DNA of 64,000 bases from assembly GCA_009760885.1 (NCBI GenBank), contig CM019718.1:27773633-27837632 (forward strand). The letters run 5' to 3'. Under the pieces are notes generated by a model. It saw only the letters and a list, made by a program, of their open reading frames with translations. It did not search any database and was not told the DNA's origin. A program made the translations under genes and the position numbers. Of this stretch, positions 22,624-34,845 are shown in pieces. How positions within the stretch are numbered: position 1 is the stretch's first letter; each line of letters starts with the position of its first letter. Source of the stretch: Achatina immaculata (Eukaryota; Mollusca; Gastropoda; Stylommatophora; Achatinidae).

Positions 22624-23962
22624 ATGCACAAAAAAGACAAAGAAGTGAAGGAATCATGCCGGCAAGATAAACGTCAATACTATGACAACTTAGCAGAAGC
22701 AGCAGAGAAAGCAGCATATACAAATGACATGAAAACCATATACAAAATCACACAGCAGATGACAGCTAACTTCAGCACAAGATGTGAAAGTGCAGTAAGG
22801 ACACATAAGGGACAACTGGTCAGTGGAGAAAGAGAAAACATTGAAAGATGGAGGGAACACTTTAACACCCTACTAAATAGAACACAAGCAGCACAAACAA
22901 TAGACATACCTGAACCAAAAACAGAACTAAACATCAATAAATAACAATAAATGAAGTAAAGGAGGCAATAAAGAAGCTAAAATTAGACAGGGCACCAGGT
23001 GAAGATGAAGTGACTGCTGAGATGTTGAAAGCAGATGAAACAGAAACACCAAAACAACTTTGCCGGATATTACAACAAATTTAGGATCTAGAAAAAGCCC
23101 AAGAGGAGTGGAAAACTGGGCTTATAGTAAAACTACCAAAGAAGGGTGATTTCAGAGATTGCGGGAACTGGAGAGGCATTACCCTACTGCCACTCACCAG
23201 TAAAGCATTTTGCAGAATAATCATCAACAGACTTGTACCAGTACTTGAGGGAAAACTTCGGAAAGAGCAGGCAGGATTTAGGAAAGGAAGATCATGCATA
23301 GACCACATATTTGTACTTAGACAAATATTAGAACAGGCAAATGAGTGGCATAGCACAACATATGCATTGTTCATAGATTTTGATAAAGCCTTTGATAGTG
23401 TCAACAGAGATGTACTGTGGAAAATCCTAAGATGGCATGGCCTCCCCCATAAGGTAGTGAATGTAATCAAAGCCCTATATGAGTGATCTGTGGAGAACAT
23501 ACCTCCAGCAGCTTTAGGGTACAAACAGGAGTGAAGCAGGGATGTGTACTATCACCAACATTATTTATCTTGGCAGTAGACTGGTTATTGAAGGAGGCAA
23601 CATCAGACAAACGCAGAGGATTACAATGGACCCTTGACACAGTGCTGGAGGACCTTGACTTTGCGGACGACATTTGTCTATTATCAAGCAGCCACAAAGA
23701 TATGCAAGATAAAATAAACAAGCTAACTCAAAATGCAAACAACATAGGACTAAAGATCAACGTAGGAAAGACAAAGTTAATGAAGCAAAATGTGAACAAC
23801 AGAAATGTACTCAGAGTAGATAGCAAGTTAGTGGAGAAGGTCAATGAATTTATATACCTTGGCAATAGAGTAGTAGAAAATGGAGACAGCACAGAGGACA
23901 TCAACAGCAGACTTACTAGAGCAAACCAGGCTTTTGCAATGCTGCAGACTATATGGAAATAA
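22624..23962 (+). pseudogene. LINE B: reverse transcriptase, broken by frameshifts
   Basis: Blocks in order: REHFNTLLNR at ~22855; APGEDEVTAEML at ~22995; VKLPKKGDF and NWRGITLLPLTSK at ~23130-23205; QAGFRKGRSCIDHIF at ~23270; FIDFDKAFDSVNRD (motif A) at ~23370; TGVKQGCVLSPTLF (motif B) at ~23527; LDFADDICLL (motif C) at ~23652. The catalytic Asp residues are intact. Stops and shifts at 22943, 23085 and 23484 disable the ORF. Confidence 0.9.
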
Positions 23963-24073
23963 AAAAAAAACTAAGCATAAATATGAAAATCAGGATATTT
24001 AAGAGTAATGTTCTAAAGTGTACTACTCTATGGAAGTGAATGCTGGAAAATCACCAAAACCATAGAAAACAAG

Positions 24074-24410
24074 TTGAATTCTTTCCAGACTAAATGTTTA
24101 CGAAGAATTAGAAAAATATTTTGGCCAAACACCATAAGAAATAACATCTTGTTGGCAGAAATGCAGATGAAGCCACTGACAACAATTATCGAGGAAAGAC
24201 GCTGGCGATGGTTGGGACATGTGCTCCGAATGACTGACAACTCACTACCAAAAATAGCACTAAGATGGACACCACAGGGGAACAGAAGTAAGGGTAGACC
24301 AAAAGAGACACGGAGAAGAACAAAAGAAGGGATGTTGAGCAATAGAGGGCTCACCTGGGCAAGAGCAGAAAAAAAGGCGAAGGACAGGCATTTGTGGTTG
24401 GCACTTACGG

Positions 24411-24441
<31 letters not shown>
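24074..24441 (+). pseudogene. LINE B: RT C-terminal domain
   Basis: FQTKCLRRIRKIFWPN, RRWRWLGHVLRM, GNRSKGRPKETRRR and WARAEKKAKDRHLW are the C-terminal nucleic-acid-binding region. A small deletion relative to 19220-19270 shortens the end before the (GA)n tail. Confidence 0.88.
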
Positions 24442-24449
<8 letters not shown>

Positions 24450-24656
24450 AGGTCTGATGTATTGCTGAATGTGTGAACAAGAGATTAGGCATAAAAGTTT
24501 TGACGCTTCAGGTTTTACATAGGCCCCGCCATGTTGCATATTTGTAACACAACAGCTCCCTCTGCGACTCCCATGGCCACTCCCAGAGTATGTTAAGAAG
24601 AATCGAGAGGCATTTCTTCCGCCAGGAGTGGGTCAAGCTTCTACTGGTTAACCAGT

Positions 24657-24862
24657 CTGACGTGGCTCTACTGTCCGGGTCATGCGGGAGTTAAAGGCAG
24701 GGAGAGAGCAGACAAGCTGGCAGGCTTGGCACCAATTCAGGGCATCTTAAGGACGGACAAAGAGGAGATTGCAAGAGCAGGCTGCGTGTTGGAGGACGAC
24801 ATTGGGTTAAATGACGACAATCACATCAGAGGGATGATCGAATTGGGGGAGAAGAGGGGAGG
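24657..24862 (+). pseudogene. RNase H domain fragment of a retroelement
   Basis: The frame starting at 24657 reads LTWLYCPGHAGVKGRERADK and LAGLAPIQGILRTDKEEIA. The H...D pattern around GHAGV and RADKLAG is the C-terminal half of a retroelement RNase H. A related fragment lies at 43898-44390. Truncated on both sides. Confidence 0.72.
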
Positions 24863-24870
24863 TGGACTTT

Positions 24871-25204
24871 TTTTTTTTCCTAAAGAAGTGGTTTAGCACG
24901 CGTTACCCACAACCAGTGTGTGACTGGCTCCATCAGCAGAGGCCCGCTTCAGTGCGTGTTGGAACGGAAGGCGGAGCAGGTATGGGAATGCCCACATTCG
25001 CCAGGAGTGAGGGGATGCCAGTCACTAATTACAGTTACATTTATGTATATATGTGTAAGTGTATTAAGCTAAAGTTCATTGTCTGCGATAGAGATGATAG
25101 GGATAGTCCTATACTCATGCGAGTTCGCTTCTTCGCCCTTTGGCACTTTGGAGTACATTCGTCTTTCTGTCCTAGACTCTTATCTCCAGTCCCTCTGTAG
25201 GCAA
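24871..25204. other. Unassigned sequence
   Basis: No recognisable feature. Confidence 0.35.
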
Positions 25205-25560
25205 GCACTTGTCAAGCTTGTCAGATCTGTCAAGTCTGTCAATTTGTTTTGAAAATCTGTCAAGTTTTTGCAGCCATGCCAAGTTTTTGGAAATCTGTCA
25301 AGTTAATCAAATTTCTCAAGTGTGTCAATGCTGTCAAGTTTGTCAAGTCGGTTACGTTTAGAAAGCCCGTCAAATTAATCATTTGTATTTGAGTTCTGCC
25401 AGCTATGTCTAATCTGTCAAGTGTGTCAAGTCTACTGGTTTATCAAGTCTGTCAGGCTAGTTAGTCACGTCTAGTTTATCAAATCTGCAAGTTTTTTTTT
25501 TCCCAAACATGTCGAGTTTGTCAAGTATATCAAGATTATGAAATCTGTCAAGTTTGTTAA
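25205..25560. repeat. Degenerate short-unit repeat (TGTCAAGT type)
   Basis: The words GTCAAGTCTGTCAAG and AAATCTGTCAAG recur about 20 times with irregular 8-20-base spacing. An old, decayed array. Confidence 0.75.
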
Positions 25561-25739
25561 CTATTTTTAATATTCATATTCTGATCAAAGAAAGCAAAAC
25601 ATTTAAACTAAATGTTACATTTTTACTTTTCCAAAGGAAGGGACTTACAAAATTATCTACAGAAAGTTTCATAAAATTACGTTTTCTTGTATCAGTTCCA
25701 TGGAAGCAAAGGTGTTGTCTGCTCAGTGACCCGTAGCTG

Positions 25740-26046
25740 ACATGCTGGCTTCATGGTTGGGTAGACCATATCTAACCAAGACCCTGTCCTACTGCTCCGC
25801 TGATATCCTGAGTTACAGGTTTAGCCTGGCTAACAGGGCAGGAGTTGCCATAGTCCCCATGGTGGTGGAATCTGCAAAAGAAGTTTTTCACAGGCTCTGC
25901 TTTTTAGCTGCACTCAAGGACTTTAAAAAAATAGCTGCAATAATCTGCTTCCAGTCCGAGACGATTGTGTGCCTAAACATGTTCACAGCATCGGCTGCAA
26001 AGAACATTAGCTTGCAGTTCCAGAGAAGAAGAAGAAGAAGAAGAAG
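25740..26046 (+). mobile_element. Repeat X (SINE-like), near full-length
   Basis: About 300 bp ending in (AAG)n at 26025-26046. Collinear with 49021-49320 and with the amplified copy at 11225. No tRNA box recognised, so its promoter class is unknown. Confidence 0.8.
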
Positions 26047-27330
26047 CACTATATCAAGAATAAACCACTAAAAACAGAGTTTCATCAAAGAGGCAAAAAT
26101 CTTTAGCGCTTAATCTGGACACCTCTTATATTCAGCTTTGATCTTCCTGCGTCTAAAATCAAGAACGCAAAACCACAAACCGGCGTGTTCAGATTTTAGA
26201 CGTTGCCCAGCGATTAAAGACCCGGCCAGTGTTTTTTCCCAATCTTAATGCCAACGTCTCTCACATGCTTCTATTTACTCTTCCGTGCTCTCAATTAAAA
26301 GCACTTTATCATTCACGCTTCAGACAAATGTTGTTTCGTTTCGTTTTCCAAACTTCTGTTCTTGTTTTTCTTAAACCCGAGATTTCTAAAGAAAATGCCC
26401 TTTTCTCACGCACAGGACGACTGGGCTGCGAACTTGACGTGAAAGAATTCAAATGTAAGCCTCGACGCCCATTTTTATGAACGGGCACTAGGAACATTAA
26501 TTTTCGCTTTACGAGTAAAACAATGGAGCGAAGGAGTCTTTATGAGCGAGTCTTGTAGAGCAAGATTGCATCAGTGCATAATTTAATATCGGCTTTTTGT
26601 GGGAGCCTGGAGAGACAGAGCTCAGAAGTGCTTGCGCACCTCAGCCTCCTGTACCGGCTATTCTCAAGGAATCTAAAACGTGGAGAGTTCTGGGAACGCG
26701 GGAGGGGAAATGGAGGAATGGGCAGTCGCTTGTGAAAGGAGGAACGCACCGTCTTATACAGACGCGTCCGTACCCGAAATGGATAAACAGACTTTCAGGA
26801 TATTTGAAACGCGCGGGTGTTATAACGTCCATTCATCGGCGGCCCAAGTCCGCGGATGTTCTCGGCCGGCAGTCAATGGACGTAAGCTGATTAAATATCA
26901 CGGATCAGGAAAGGAGGTACATAAATCCCTTCTCCACCCAACCTTCCTCCTCCTCCCCCCCTTCTCCCCCCTCCTTCATACAGGCGTCGAATAACTAAAT
27001 CAGAGAACTTGTAAAAACCATAGGTGGCGGAAGTAGTTAACCCCCACCCCCACCAATCCTACCGAGGGAGGGAGCGATATGACGAAAGAAGGGAGATTGA
27101 ATTTCTCAAAAAAAAAAAAAAAAAAAACCAGTGAGCTACGGGGGAGTGCAGTGGAAACGCCCTTGAAAATTAGCAAAAACATTAATTGCGTCTTCGACGT
27201 TGCCTAGTGATTATACCCGGCGTCACAAACAAAAAAAAAAGTTATATCAAAAGGATCGTTTTTTTTTCTTGTGTAACCAAACATAGGATCGTATGTGTAA
27301 GACTGTGAGAGAGAGAGAGAGAGTTAATGC
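26047..27330. other. Unassigned sequence
   Basis: The part 26500-26900 is GC-richer with short open frames. A poly-A run lies at 27109-27127 and (GA)n at 27308-27323. No gene recognised. Confidence 0.4.
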
Positions 27331-27334
27331 TCCA

Positions 27335-28030
27335 TGTATGTCCATGTTTTAATGCACTTTTCTCTTACCAGCTCCGCATACTCACATTTTAGTGCACATA
27401 TATTCTAGCAGCTTCATATGTTCACATTTTAGTGTATATATATATTCTAACAGATAAAAGGGATGGCGACTGCAGTAAAACTGGTTTAAATAAATAAGGT
27501 AGATAGAGGTGTGAGCAAGGTGAGAAAAAAAACGAATAGAAAGTATGAGAATGTATAAATGAAAAACATACAACATCCGATATTTCGGAGTGAGCCTTAC
27601 TCGAGGATACATACACAACGAAATACAAACACGAAGAACTTATCTGAAGTGTCTTGCTCCAAGTGGGAAGCAGAAATGTGTGAGACACTTCAGATAAGTT
27701 CTTCGTGTTTGTATTTCGTTGTGTATATATCCTCGAATAAGGCTCACGCCGAAATATCGAATGTTGTATGTTTTTCATTTATACATTCTCATACTATCTA
27801 TTCGTTTTTTTCTCACCTTGCTCACTCCCTCCCTCACTTTGTAAAACTGCACCATACACCTCTATCTACTTTATATATTCTAACAGCTTCCTATGTTCAC
27901 AATTTAGTGTATATATATTCTAACAGCTTCATATGTTCATATTTTAGTGTATATATATATTTTAACAGTTTCCTATGTTCACAATTTAGTATATATATAT
28001 ATTCTAACAGCTTCATATGTTCATATTATA

Positions 28031-28071
<41 letters not shown>

Positions 28072-28212
28072 CAGCTTCGTATGTTCACATTTTAGTGTAT
28101 ATATATTCTAACAGCTTCCTATGTTCACATTTAGTGTATATATATTCTAACAGCTTCCTATGTTCACATTTAGTGTATATATATTCTAACAGCTTCCTAT
28201 GTTCACATTTAG
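27335..28212. repeat. Minisatellite, ~39-bp unit, older part of the 40-bp mega-array
   Basis: The unit with TATTCTAACAGCTTCCTATG and TTCACATTTAGTG is clearly related to the 40-bp unit that follows. It is interrupted by the hairpin element 27454-27871. Confidence 0.9.
27454..27871. mobile_element. Hairpin (palindromic) element inserted in minisatellite
   Basis: Two arms (about 27500-27655 and 27680-27865) are near-perfect reverse complements around a ~30-bp loop. The arms contain CGATATTTCGG or its variant and a block CACGAAGAACTTATCTGAAG. A 15-bp direct repeat tatatattctaacag flanks it (27439-27453 and 27872-27886) and the array resumes in register. No ORF. It could be inverted truncated Penelope-like ends or a foldback MITE. 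Confidence 0.72.
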
Positions 28213-29877
28213 TGCACATATAAAGTAGTAATTCCATATGCTCATATTTCAGTACACATATAACCTAGTAGCACCATATGCTCATATCATAACACACGTA
28301 TAACATATAGCTCCATATGCTCATATTAAAGCATACGTATAACCTAGTAGCTCCATATGCTCATATTATAATACACATATAACCTAGTAGCTCCATATGC
28401 TCATATTATAATACACATATAACCTAGTAGCTCCATATGCTCATATTATAATACACATATAACCTAGTAGCTCCATATGCTCATATTATAATACACATAT
28501 ATCCTAGTAGCTCCATATGCTCATATTATAATACACATATAACCTAGTAGCTCCATATGCTCATATTATAATACACATATAACCTAGTAGCTCCATATGC
28601 TCATATTATAATACACATATAACCTAGTAGCTCCATATGCTCATATTATAATACACATATAACCTAGTAGCTCCATATGCTCATATTATAATACACATAT
28701 AACCTAGTAGCTCCATATGCTCATATTATAATACACATATAGCCTAGTAGCTCCATATGCTCATATTATAATACACATATAACCTAGTAGCTCCATATGC
28801 TCATATTATATACACATATAACCTAGTAGCTCCATATGCTCATATTATAATACACATATAACCTAGTAGCTCCATATGCTCATATTAAAATACACATATA
28901 ACCTAGTAGCTCCATACGCTCATATTATAATACACATATATCCTAGTAGCTCCATATGCTCATATTATAATACACATATAACCTAGTAGCTCCATATGCT
29001 CATATTATAATACACATATAACCTAGTAGCTCCATATGCTCATATTATAATACACATATAACCTAGTAGCTCCATATGCTCATATTATAATACACATATA
29101 GCCTAGTAGCTCCATATGCTCATATTATAATACACATATAACCTAGTAGCTCCATATGCTCATATTATAATACACATATAACCTAGTAGCTCCATATGCT
29201 CATATTATAATACACATATAACCTAGTAGCTCCATATGCTCATATTAAAATACACATATAACCTAGTAGCTCCATACGCTCATATTATAATACACATATA
29301 GCCTAGTAGCTCCATATGCTCATATTATAATACACATATAGCCTAGTAGGTACATATGCTCATATTATAATACACACATAGCCTAGTAGCTCCATATGCT
29401 CATATTATAATACACATATAGCCTAGTAGCTCCATATGCTCATATTATAATACACATATAGCCTAGTAGCTCCATATGCTCATATTATAATACACATATA
29501 GCCTAGTAGCTCCATATGCTCATATTATAATACACACATAGCCTAGTAGCTCCATATGCTCATATTATAATACACATATAGCCTAGTAGCTCCATATGCT
29601 CATATTATAATACACACATAGCCTAGTAGCTCCATATGCTCATATTATAATACACACATAGCCTAGTAGCTCCATATGCTCATATTATAGTACGTACATA
29701 ACCTAATAACTCCATATGCTAATATTATAATACACACATAACCTAGTAGTTCAGTACGCACATATTATAATACACATATAGCCTAGTAGCTCCATATGCT
29801 CATATTATAATACATACATAGCCTAGTAGCTCCATATGCTCATATTATAATACACATATAGCCTAGTAGGTACATAT
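28213..29877. repeat. Minisatellite, 40-bp unit, ~41 copies with 360-bp higher-order repeat
   Basis: ACCTAGTAGCTCCATATGCT recurs every 40 bases. Variant units recur 360 bases apart (28861-28920 equals 29221-29280), so nine-unit blocks were duplicated. Later units switch from AACCTAG to AGCCTAG. Confidence 0.97.
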
Positions 29878-29909
29878 CTTATCTTATATCTTATATCCTT
29901 CCCGTGCCG

Positions 29910-31229
29910 TTAGACGTCACATAGGGCTCGCAAAGTAGTTCGCCAATTTTTCCTGTCTTCGGCGAGTCTTTCAACCTCAACAAAGGATTTTATGCCTGTT
30001 AACTTGGCCTCTCTTAATAATGTCCTCTTCAGAGTTTCACGCGGTCTGCCTCTTTTTCTTCGGCCTGTTGTGTTCCACTTGATAGCTTGTTTTGGGATTC
30101 TCTGATCATTTCTTCTCATCAAGTGACCAACATATGTCCATCTCCTTTTCCTGATCACCCATGAGACTGGTTGTTGTTCAGTCATCTGTCTTATCTCTGC
30201 ATTGTTCTTGAATTCATTCCACTTGATGCCGAGTATTTTCCTTAGGCATTTGTTTTCAAAAGAGTCTAATTTCTTTTCTATTTCTTTAGTTGTTTTCCAG
30301 CTTTCGCATGCATAAATGAGGGTGGATATTACATTTGAATTGAATAGTCTTAACTTGGTTTTTGTGCTTATAACTTTTGAATTCCATATGTTCTCAAGAT
30401 TCTTGAAGATTGATGCTGCTTTTGCAATTCTGATCCTAACTTCCTTTCTAGTGTCACCATCCTGGTCTATGTAGCTGCCAAGGTATGCAAATTGATTGAC
30501 TTCTTCAATATCTGTCCCTTCTATGTGTATTTTTCCATTTTGATTGATGGGAATTTTCATTATTTTTGTTTTGTCCTTGTTAATTTCAAGTCCTATTTTG
30601 CTAGCCAGTGAAGACAGGCTATCTGTTTTTTCTTGCATGGAATTCACATTATTACTGATAAGAGTTATGTCATCAGCAAAATCAAGATCTTCTAGTTGGG
30701 TCCCATGTACCCAGTCAATACCTGTGTTACCTGTGCAGCATTTTTTCATTATGAAGTCTATTGTAATCCCAAAAAGTAAAGGAGACAGTATACATCCTTG
30801 TTTCACGCCTGTTTCAATCTGGAACCATTCACTCATCCCTTCTTCTGTCTTGACTGCACAACCATATCCATTGTATAAGTCCTTAATGATGTTGACAATT
30901 TTAGATGGTATTCCATATAGACATAAAATTCTCCATAATGAATCTCTGTGTATGCTATCAAATGCCTTCTTAAAATCTATGAAATTCAGTATTAATGGTT
31001 TCTGCTTTTCAATATGTTCTTCAAGTATTATTCTGAGAGTAAAGATCTGGTCGAGACAGCTTCTCCCTTTTCGAAATCCTGCTTGTTCTTCTCTCATTGC
31101 AGTATCCACTATATCTTTGAGTCTATTCAAAATGACCTTGCAAAATACTTTTGACACAACTGATATTAAGGTTACTCCTCTCCAGTTGTTACAGTCACTA
31201 AGGTTGCCCTTTTTTTGGTATTTTAACAA
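29910..31229 (-). pseudogene. LINE C: reverse transcriptase and C-terminal domain
   Basis: 439 codons read without a stop. NWRGVTLISV at residues 15-24; QAGFRKGRSCLDQ at 49-61; motif A FIDFKKAFDS at 83-92; motif B TGVKQGCILSPLLF at 140-153; motif C LDFADD at 182-187 with both catalytic Asp; later RRWTYVGHLMRR and GRRKRGRPRETLKR. It makes cDNA from its own RNA at nicked target DNA. The upstream part (31198-31620) is in another frame because of the poly-A indel. Confidence 0.93.
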
Positions 31230-31470
31230 TGATTCCCTTCTTCCAATTAGAAGGGACCTTTTCTTCTTTCCAAATCTTGTTAAACATTCTCTGTAGTTGT
31301 CTCATGTTGTCACTATTGATAGCTTTTAGCATCTTGGCTGTTATTTCATCTTCACCTGCAGCTTTGTTGTTAGCCATTAAATTCACTGCTGTTTCAATTT
31401 CATGCAATTTAATTTCATCTAGATTGACATTTAGTTGTGGGGCTGGTAAGTCAGTTTCAAGGTTTAACAA
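31198..31470 (-). pseudogene. LINE C: RT N-terminal part, shifted frame
   Basis: Encodes NNKAAGEDEITAKML, then WKEEKVPSNWKKG and IVKIPKKG, which joins on to GNLSDCNNWRG of the main frame. The stop just after is caused by the indel in an A7 tract. Confidence 0.88.
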
Positions 31471-31744
31471 TTCTTTTGGGTGTGGTCGATTGAGTATTTC
31501 TTGGAATTGTTCAGCCCATCTTTGCTTTTGGTCTTTATTTGATGTTAATAGTGTTCCAGTTTTGCTAAGGATTGGTCTTTCTTTAGATGTAATAGTACCT
31601 GTTAGCCTCTTTTGTATGTTATATAAAGTTTTGCTGTCTCATGTTTTTGCTGCTTTTTCTGCCTCTTTCGCCATATTGTCTATGTATTCTCTTTTATCCC
31701 TTCTAGCTGAACTTTTTACTTTCTTGTCTATGTCTTTGTATTTT

Positions 31745-32170
31745 GTAGGTACATATGCTCATATTATAATACACATATAGCCTAGTAGGTACATATGCTC
31801 ATATTATAGTGCACAAATAGCCTAGTAGGTACATATGCTCATATTATAGTACACACATAACCTAGTAGCTCCATATGCTCACAGTATAGTACGTACATAA
31901 CCTAATAACTCCATATGCTCATATTATAGTATACACATAACCTAGTAGCTCAGTACGCACATATTATAATGCACACATAACCTAGTAACTCCATATGCTC
32001 ATATTATAGTATACACATAACCTAGTAGCTCAGTACGCACATATTATAATGCACACATAACCTAGTAGCTCCATATGCTCATATTATAGTACGTACATAA
32101 CCTAATAACTCCATATGCTCATATTATAGTATACACATAACCTAGTAACTCCATATGCTCATATTCTGTT
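31745..32170. repeat. Minisatellite, 40-bp unit, distal part
   Basis: About ten more copies of the 40-bp unit after the LINE, more diverged (GTACGTACATAACC and CAGTACGCACAT variants). Confidence 0.95.
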
Positions 32171-32365
32171 TCACATGTTTCCTACTAACTAAATGTTCAT
32201 GTTTACTCCACACGGATTCTAGCAATTGTGTTCACATATGTACTCTGATATATACTGATAAGTAAATAATGCTTTTATATGTTTTTTACACATATAACAA
32301 CATATTACTTTGAACATAAAAGAAGGCACGGCGCTGGGAATTCAATCAAACGCACCTGAGAGTTC

Positions 32366-32578
32366 ATTCATTCATTCATTCATTCATTCATTCATTTGCA
32401 TGTTCCTTGTGGAACTTTGACTCCCTAACAGCACTCCTGTTGACTTCTCGGTTGTGAGCAAGATGGCCTGCTGCTGATGCATCCATTTGCAGATCATCAA
32501 TGATGTCTTGCAGCCATCTTCGTCTTGGTCTTCCTCTCTTTCTTTTTCCCATTATGTACTATTCCAAGACGGTTTTCT
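32366..32578 (-). mobile_element. LINE family A, 3' fragment
   Basis: The - strand carries the GRPRRRWLQDIIDDLQMD coding block and LAHNREV, followed by a (TGAA)n tail ((TTCA)n on +, 32364-32395). Confidence 0.85.
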
Positions 32579-33825
32579 CTAGAAAAAAAAACAAAACACC
32601 AAAATCACCACGGGCTAGATTATGTACTTCTATGACATGGCGAGTTGTAATTTCCATTTGATGTCTTGAATTCTTCAAAACAAATCGTTACATCCAGGAA
32701 GGCAAATCTCCAGTCTGTTCTCTGGTCTGCCCCCCCCCCCCCCGGTCCCCAAAGTTTAACTCAATTTAAAAAAAAAAAAAAACTTTTTGCAAGCCTGATA
32801 TCAACACAGAGATTGAATTATTTTCCCCCAGTACATAAATACATTTCTACGCTTGAGTAAATTCCAGGAAAGTTGGTGGAAAAGAGGGGTGGGGGGGGGG
32901 GGTACCTCATATTTGGTTCAGTTGTTTTAAGTTTATCTAGCGACTGACCTGTGACTTTGTACTCAGCGAAACGCGCCACAGCGAACGGTTTCCACCGGTT
33001 CTAGATTTTTATTGTATGGTCATTTCTTCCTTCATTAGTCCCATACACAGCAACAAACAAGGCATCATCGACCTGGGAAGCCAAGCATTCACAAGAACAG
33101 AATGAGAAAATTCTTCAAGCGCGCGCCAAGGTTCAAAGCGTCTCCACTTCTTGCCAGCAAGTGGGGGATGAAAGCAACGCGCCTGCAGCCCGGTCCCCTA
33201 CCCCCAGCCCCCTGCTAGAACAATCGCATTAACGACCAAAGACGCTGGGCAGAATGGAATCGGAGAAAGACAGGGAAATGGACGAAATGAATAAACTGAA
33301 CTGGAATGGATTTAGAATGCTTAGGAAACGTCGAAAAGCGGTTGCGATCGAAGAAATCCGATAAGTGCACCCGCTTTCTTCCTCAGCCAAACACAATGGA
33401 TCGGAAATCTGTGGATTTCTGCTGTAGCACTTAAGACATCAGTCTCCTTCACACCGTGTATCTGGGTTACTTTTTCTACTGTAGGCTTGCGTGAAGATGT
33501 CACTTAAATCAAATGTTATAGCCTTCAACGCCAAGGACGTCCGCCTCTACTCTTCCCCCTTCCCCCTCCCCCACAACCCTCCTATAGAGCCCATACAAGG
33601 TTCAGATGTGGTCTTTGTTTTCGTTAGATTTTCTTTCAGTTGACTGCCGGAACGGATGAATTCGACGTTTAATGGAATTTCATACAAAGATTATTGATGT
33701 CTTTTGTGGGCAACAAATGGCCCTGCCACCGTCTTTGAGGATGTGTTCAGGTTTGTGCGTGAAAGAAGAAAATACAGGTATGAGTGAAAGAAGAAAAATA
33801 AGAAGATTATGTAGAAGAAGAAGAA
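32579..33825. other. Unassigned sequence with homopolymer tracts
   Basis: C run at 32731-32744, A run at 32768-32782 and G run at 32889-32902. No gene recognised. Confidence 0.4.
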
Positions 33826-33878
33826 AGATGATGATGATGATGATAATGATGATGATGATGATGATGATGACGACGACG
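33826..33878. repeat. Microsatellite (GAT)n/(GAC)n
   Basis: About 15 triplets, ending in GACGACGAC. Confidence 0.93.
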
Positions 33879-34305
33879 AAAAACCTTTACATGCTGTCAG
33901 GCTGTCTCATATACTGAGCTTACACGTTATCGAGATCCTGTACCGCCACCCAGTAGTGACCCCAAAGAAAAAGACAGTAGTTTGACCGAATGAATTGGGA
34001 TCGCAGTGGGAAGACGACCCCGGTCCCACAAATACCCCAAGTCGAAGTCAGATGTGTTAGGCCGAAATGCGCGTTAACTGCAGCAGAGCGCAACCAACGC
34101 CTTCGTTTTTGCTAGGTCGAAGAAGAAGATTCTCATGTCAAAGGTCAGCAGCTACATCCTGTCCCGGGGTCTCGTGAAAGATTCTGTAGAACTGAATTAC
34201 CTGGTTCCTTCTTGGAACTGGAAACAGAAAGTAGGTGCCCTGGCCAAATATCCTTAAGATGCCGAGGAAATTATGGCCACTAACAACGTATTTGTAGGTC
34301 TGTGA
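33879..34305. other. Unassigned sequence
   Basis: No recognisable feature. Confidence 0.35.
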
Positions 34306-34665
34306 AGCATGGCTTGGCGAGGGAATGATTGTAAGGCGGTGCTTTATGAAGCACAATGTTGGCGAGGGAATGATTGTAAGGCGGTGGTTTGTGAAGCACG
34401 ATGTGACGAGGGAATGATTGTAAGGCTGTGCTTTATGAAGCATGATTTTGACGAGGGAATGATTGTAAGGCGGTGCTTTATGAAGCATGATTTTGACGAG
34501 GGAATGATTGTAAGGCGGTGCTTTATGAAGCATGATTTTGACGAGGGAATGATTGTAAGGCTGTGCTTTATGAAGCATGATTTTGACGAGGGAATGATTG
34601 TAAGGCGGTGTTTTATGAAGCATGATTTTGACGAGGGAATGATTGTAAGGCGGTGGTTTGCCTTT
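34306..34665. repeat. Minisatellite, 45-bp unit, ~8 copies
   Basis: GAGGGAATGATTGTAAGGC recurs every 45 bases. The length is a multiple of three, so both strands show repetitive open frames (DEGMIVRRCFMKHDF on +). I do not treat these as genes. Confidence 0.94.
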
Positions 34666-34845
34666 GCCTCATTCTCGGTTTGTACACAGTCTTCTCCGCC
34701 GGCCTTGTCTGAAGGGTCCGACCTGCTAGGCAGCAGGGCACCTGTTTTGGTCTGCTGCTGTTCGTTCAGGTATTCATACCTGACCTTTATAACTAAGTGA
34801 ACCTTCCAGCATCCACCACCCGGTGGACGCACCTGGAGGAAGGAC

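Larger units (their letters stand above)
21949..24441 (+). mobile_element. LINE family B, 2.5-kb 5'-truncated copy (APE-RT, RTE-like)
   Basis: Contains the end of the APE endonuclease, the full RT and the C-terminal domain, then (GA)n. It is flanked by the 9-bp duplication aggtattta (21940-21948 and 24442-24450). The (GA)n tail without poly-A is typical of RTE-like LINEs. Frame breaks occur at about 22537 (stop TAG), 22620, 22943, 23085, 23484 and 23965, so it is inactive but fairly recent. Confidence 0.93.
29878..31744 (-). mobile_element. LINE family C, 1.87-kb copy inserted in 40-bp array
   Basis: 5'-truncated APE-type LINE: linker, complete RT core and C-terminal domain, ending in a (GATAT)AAGATAAG tail at 29878-29900. 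A 12-bp duplication gtaggtacatat flanks it (29866-29877, 31745-31756) and the array continues in register. Only one frameshift (poly-A tract near 31208-31216) and one CGA-to-TGA stop (near 31641) are seen, so this is the best preserved copy in the window. Confidence 0.95.

Noticed and set aside
28213..29877. CRISPR-like regular repeats
   Set aside because: Units abut without unique spacers and the genome is clearly eukaryotic.
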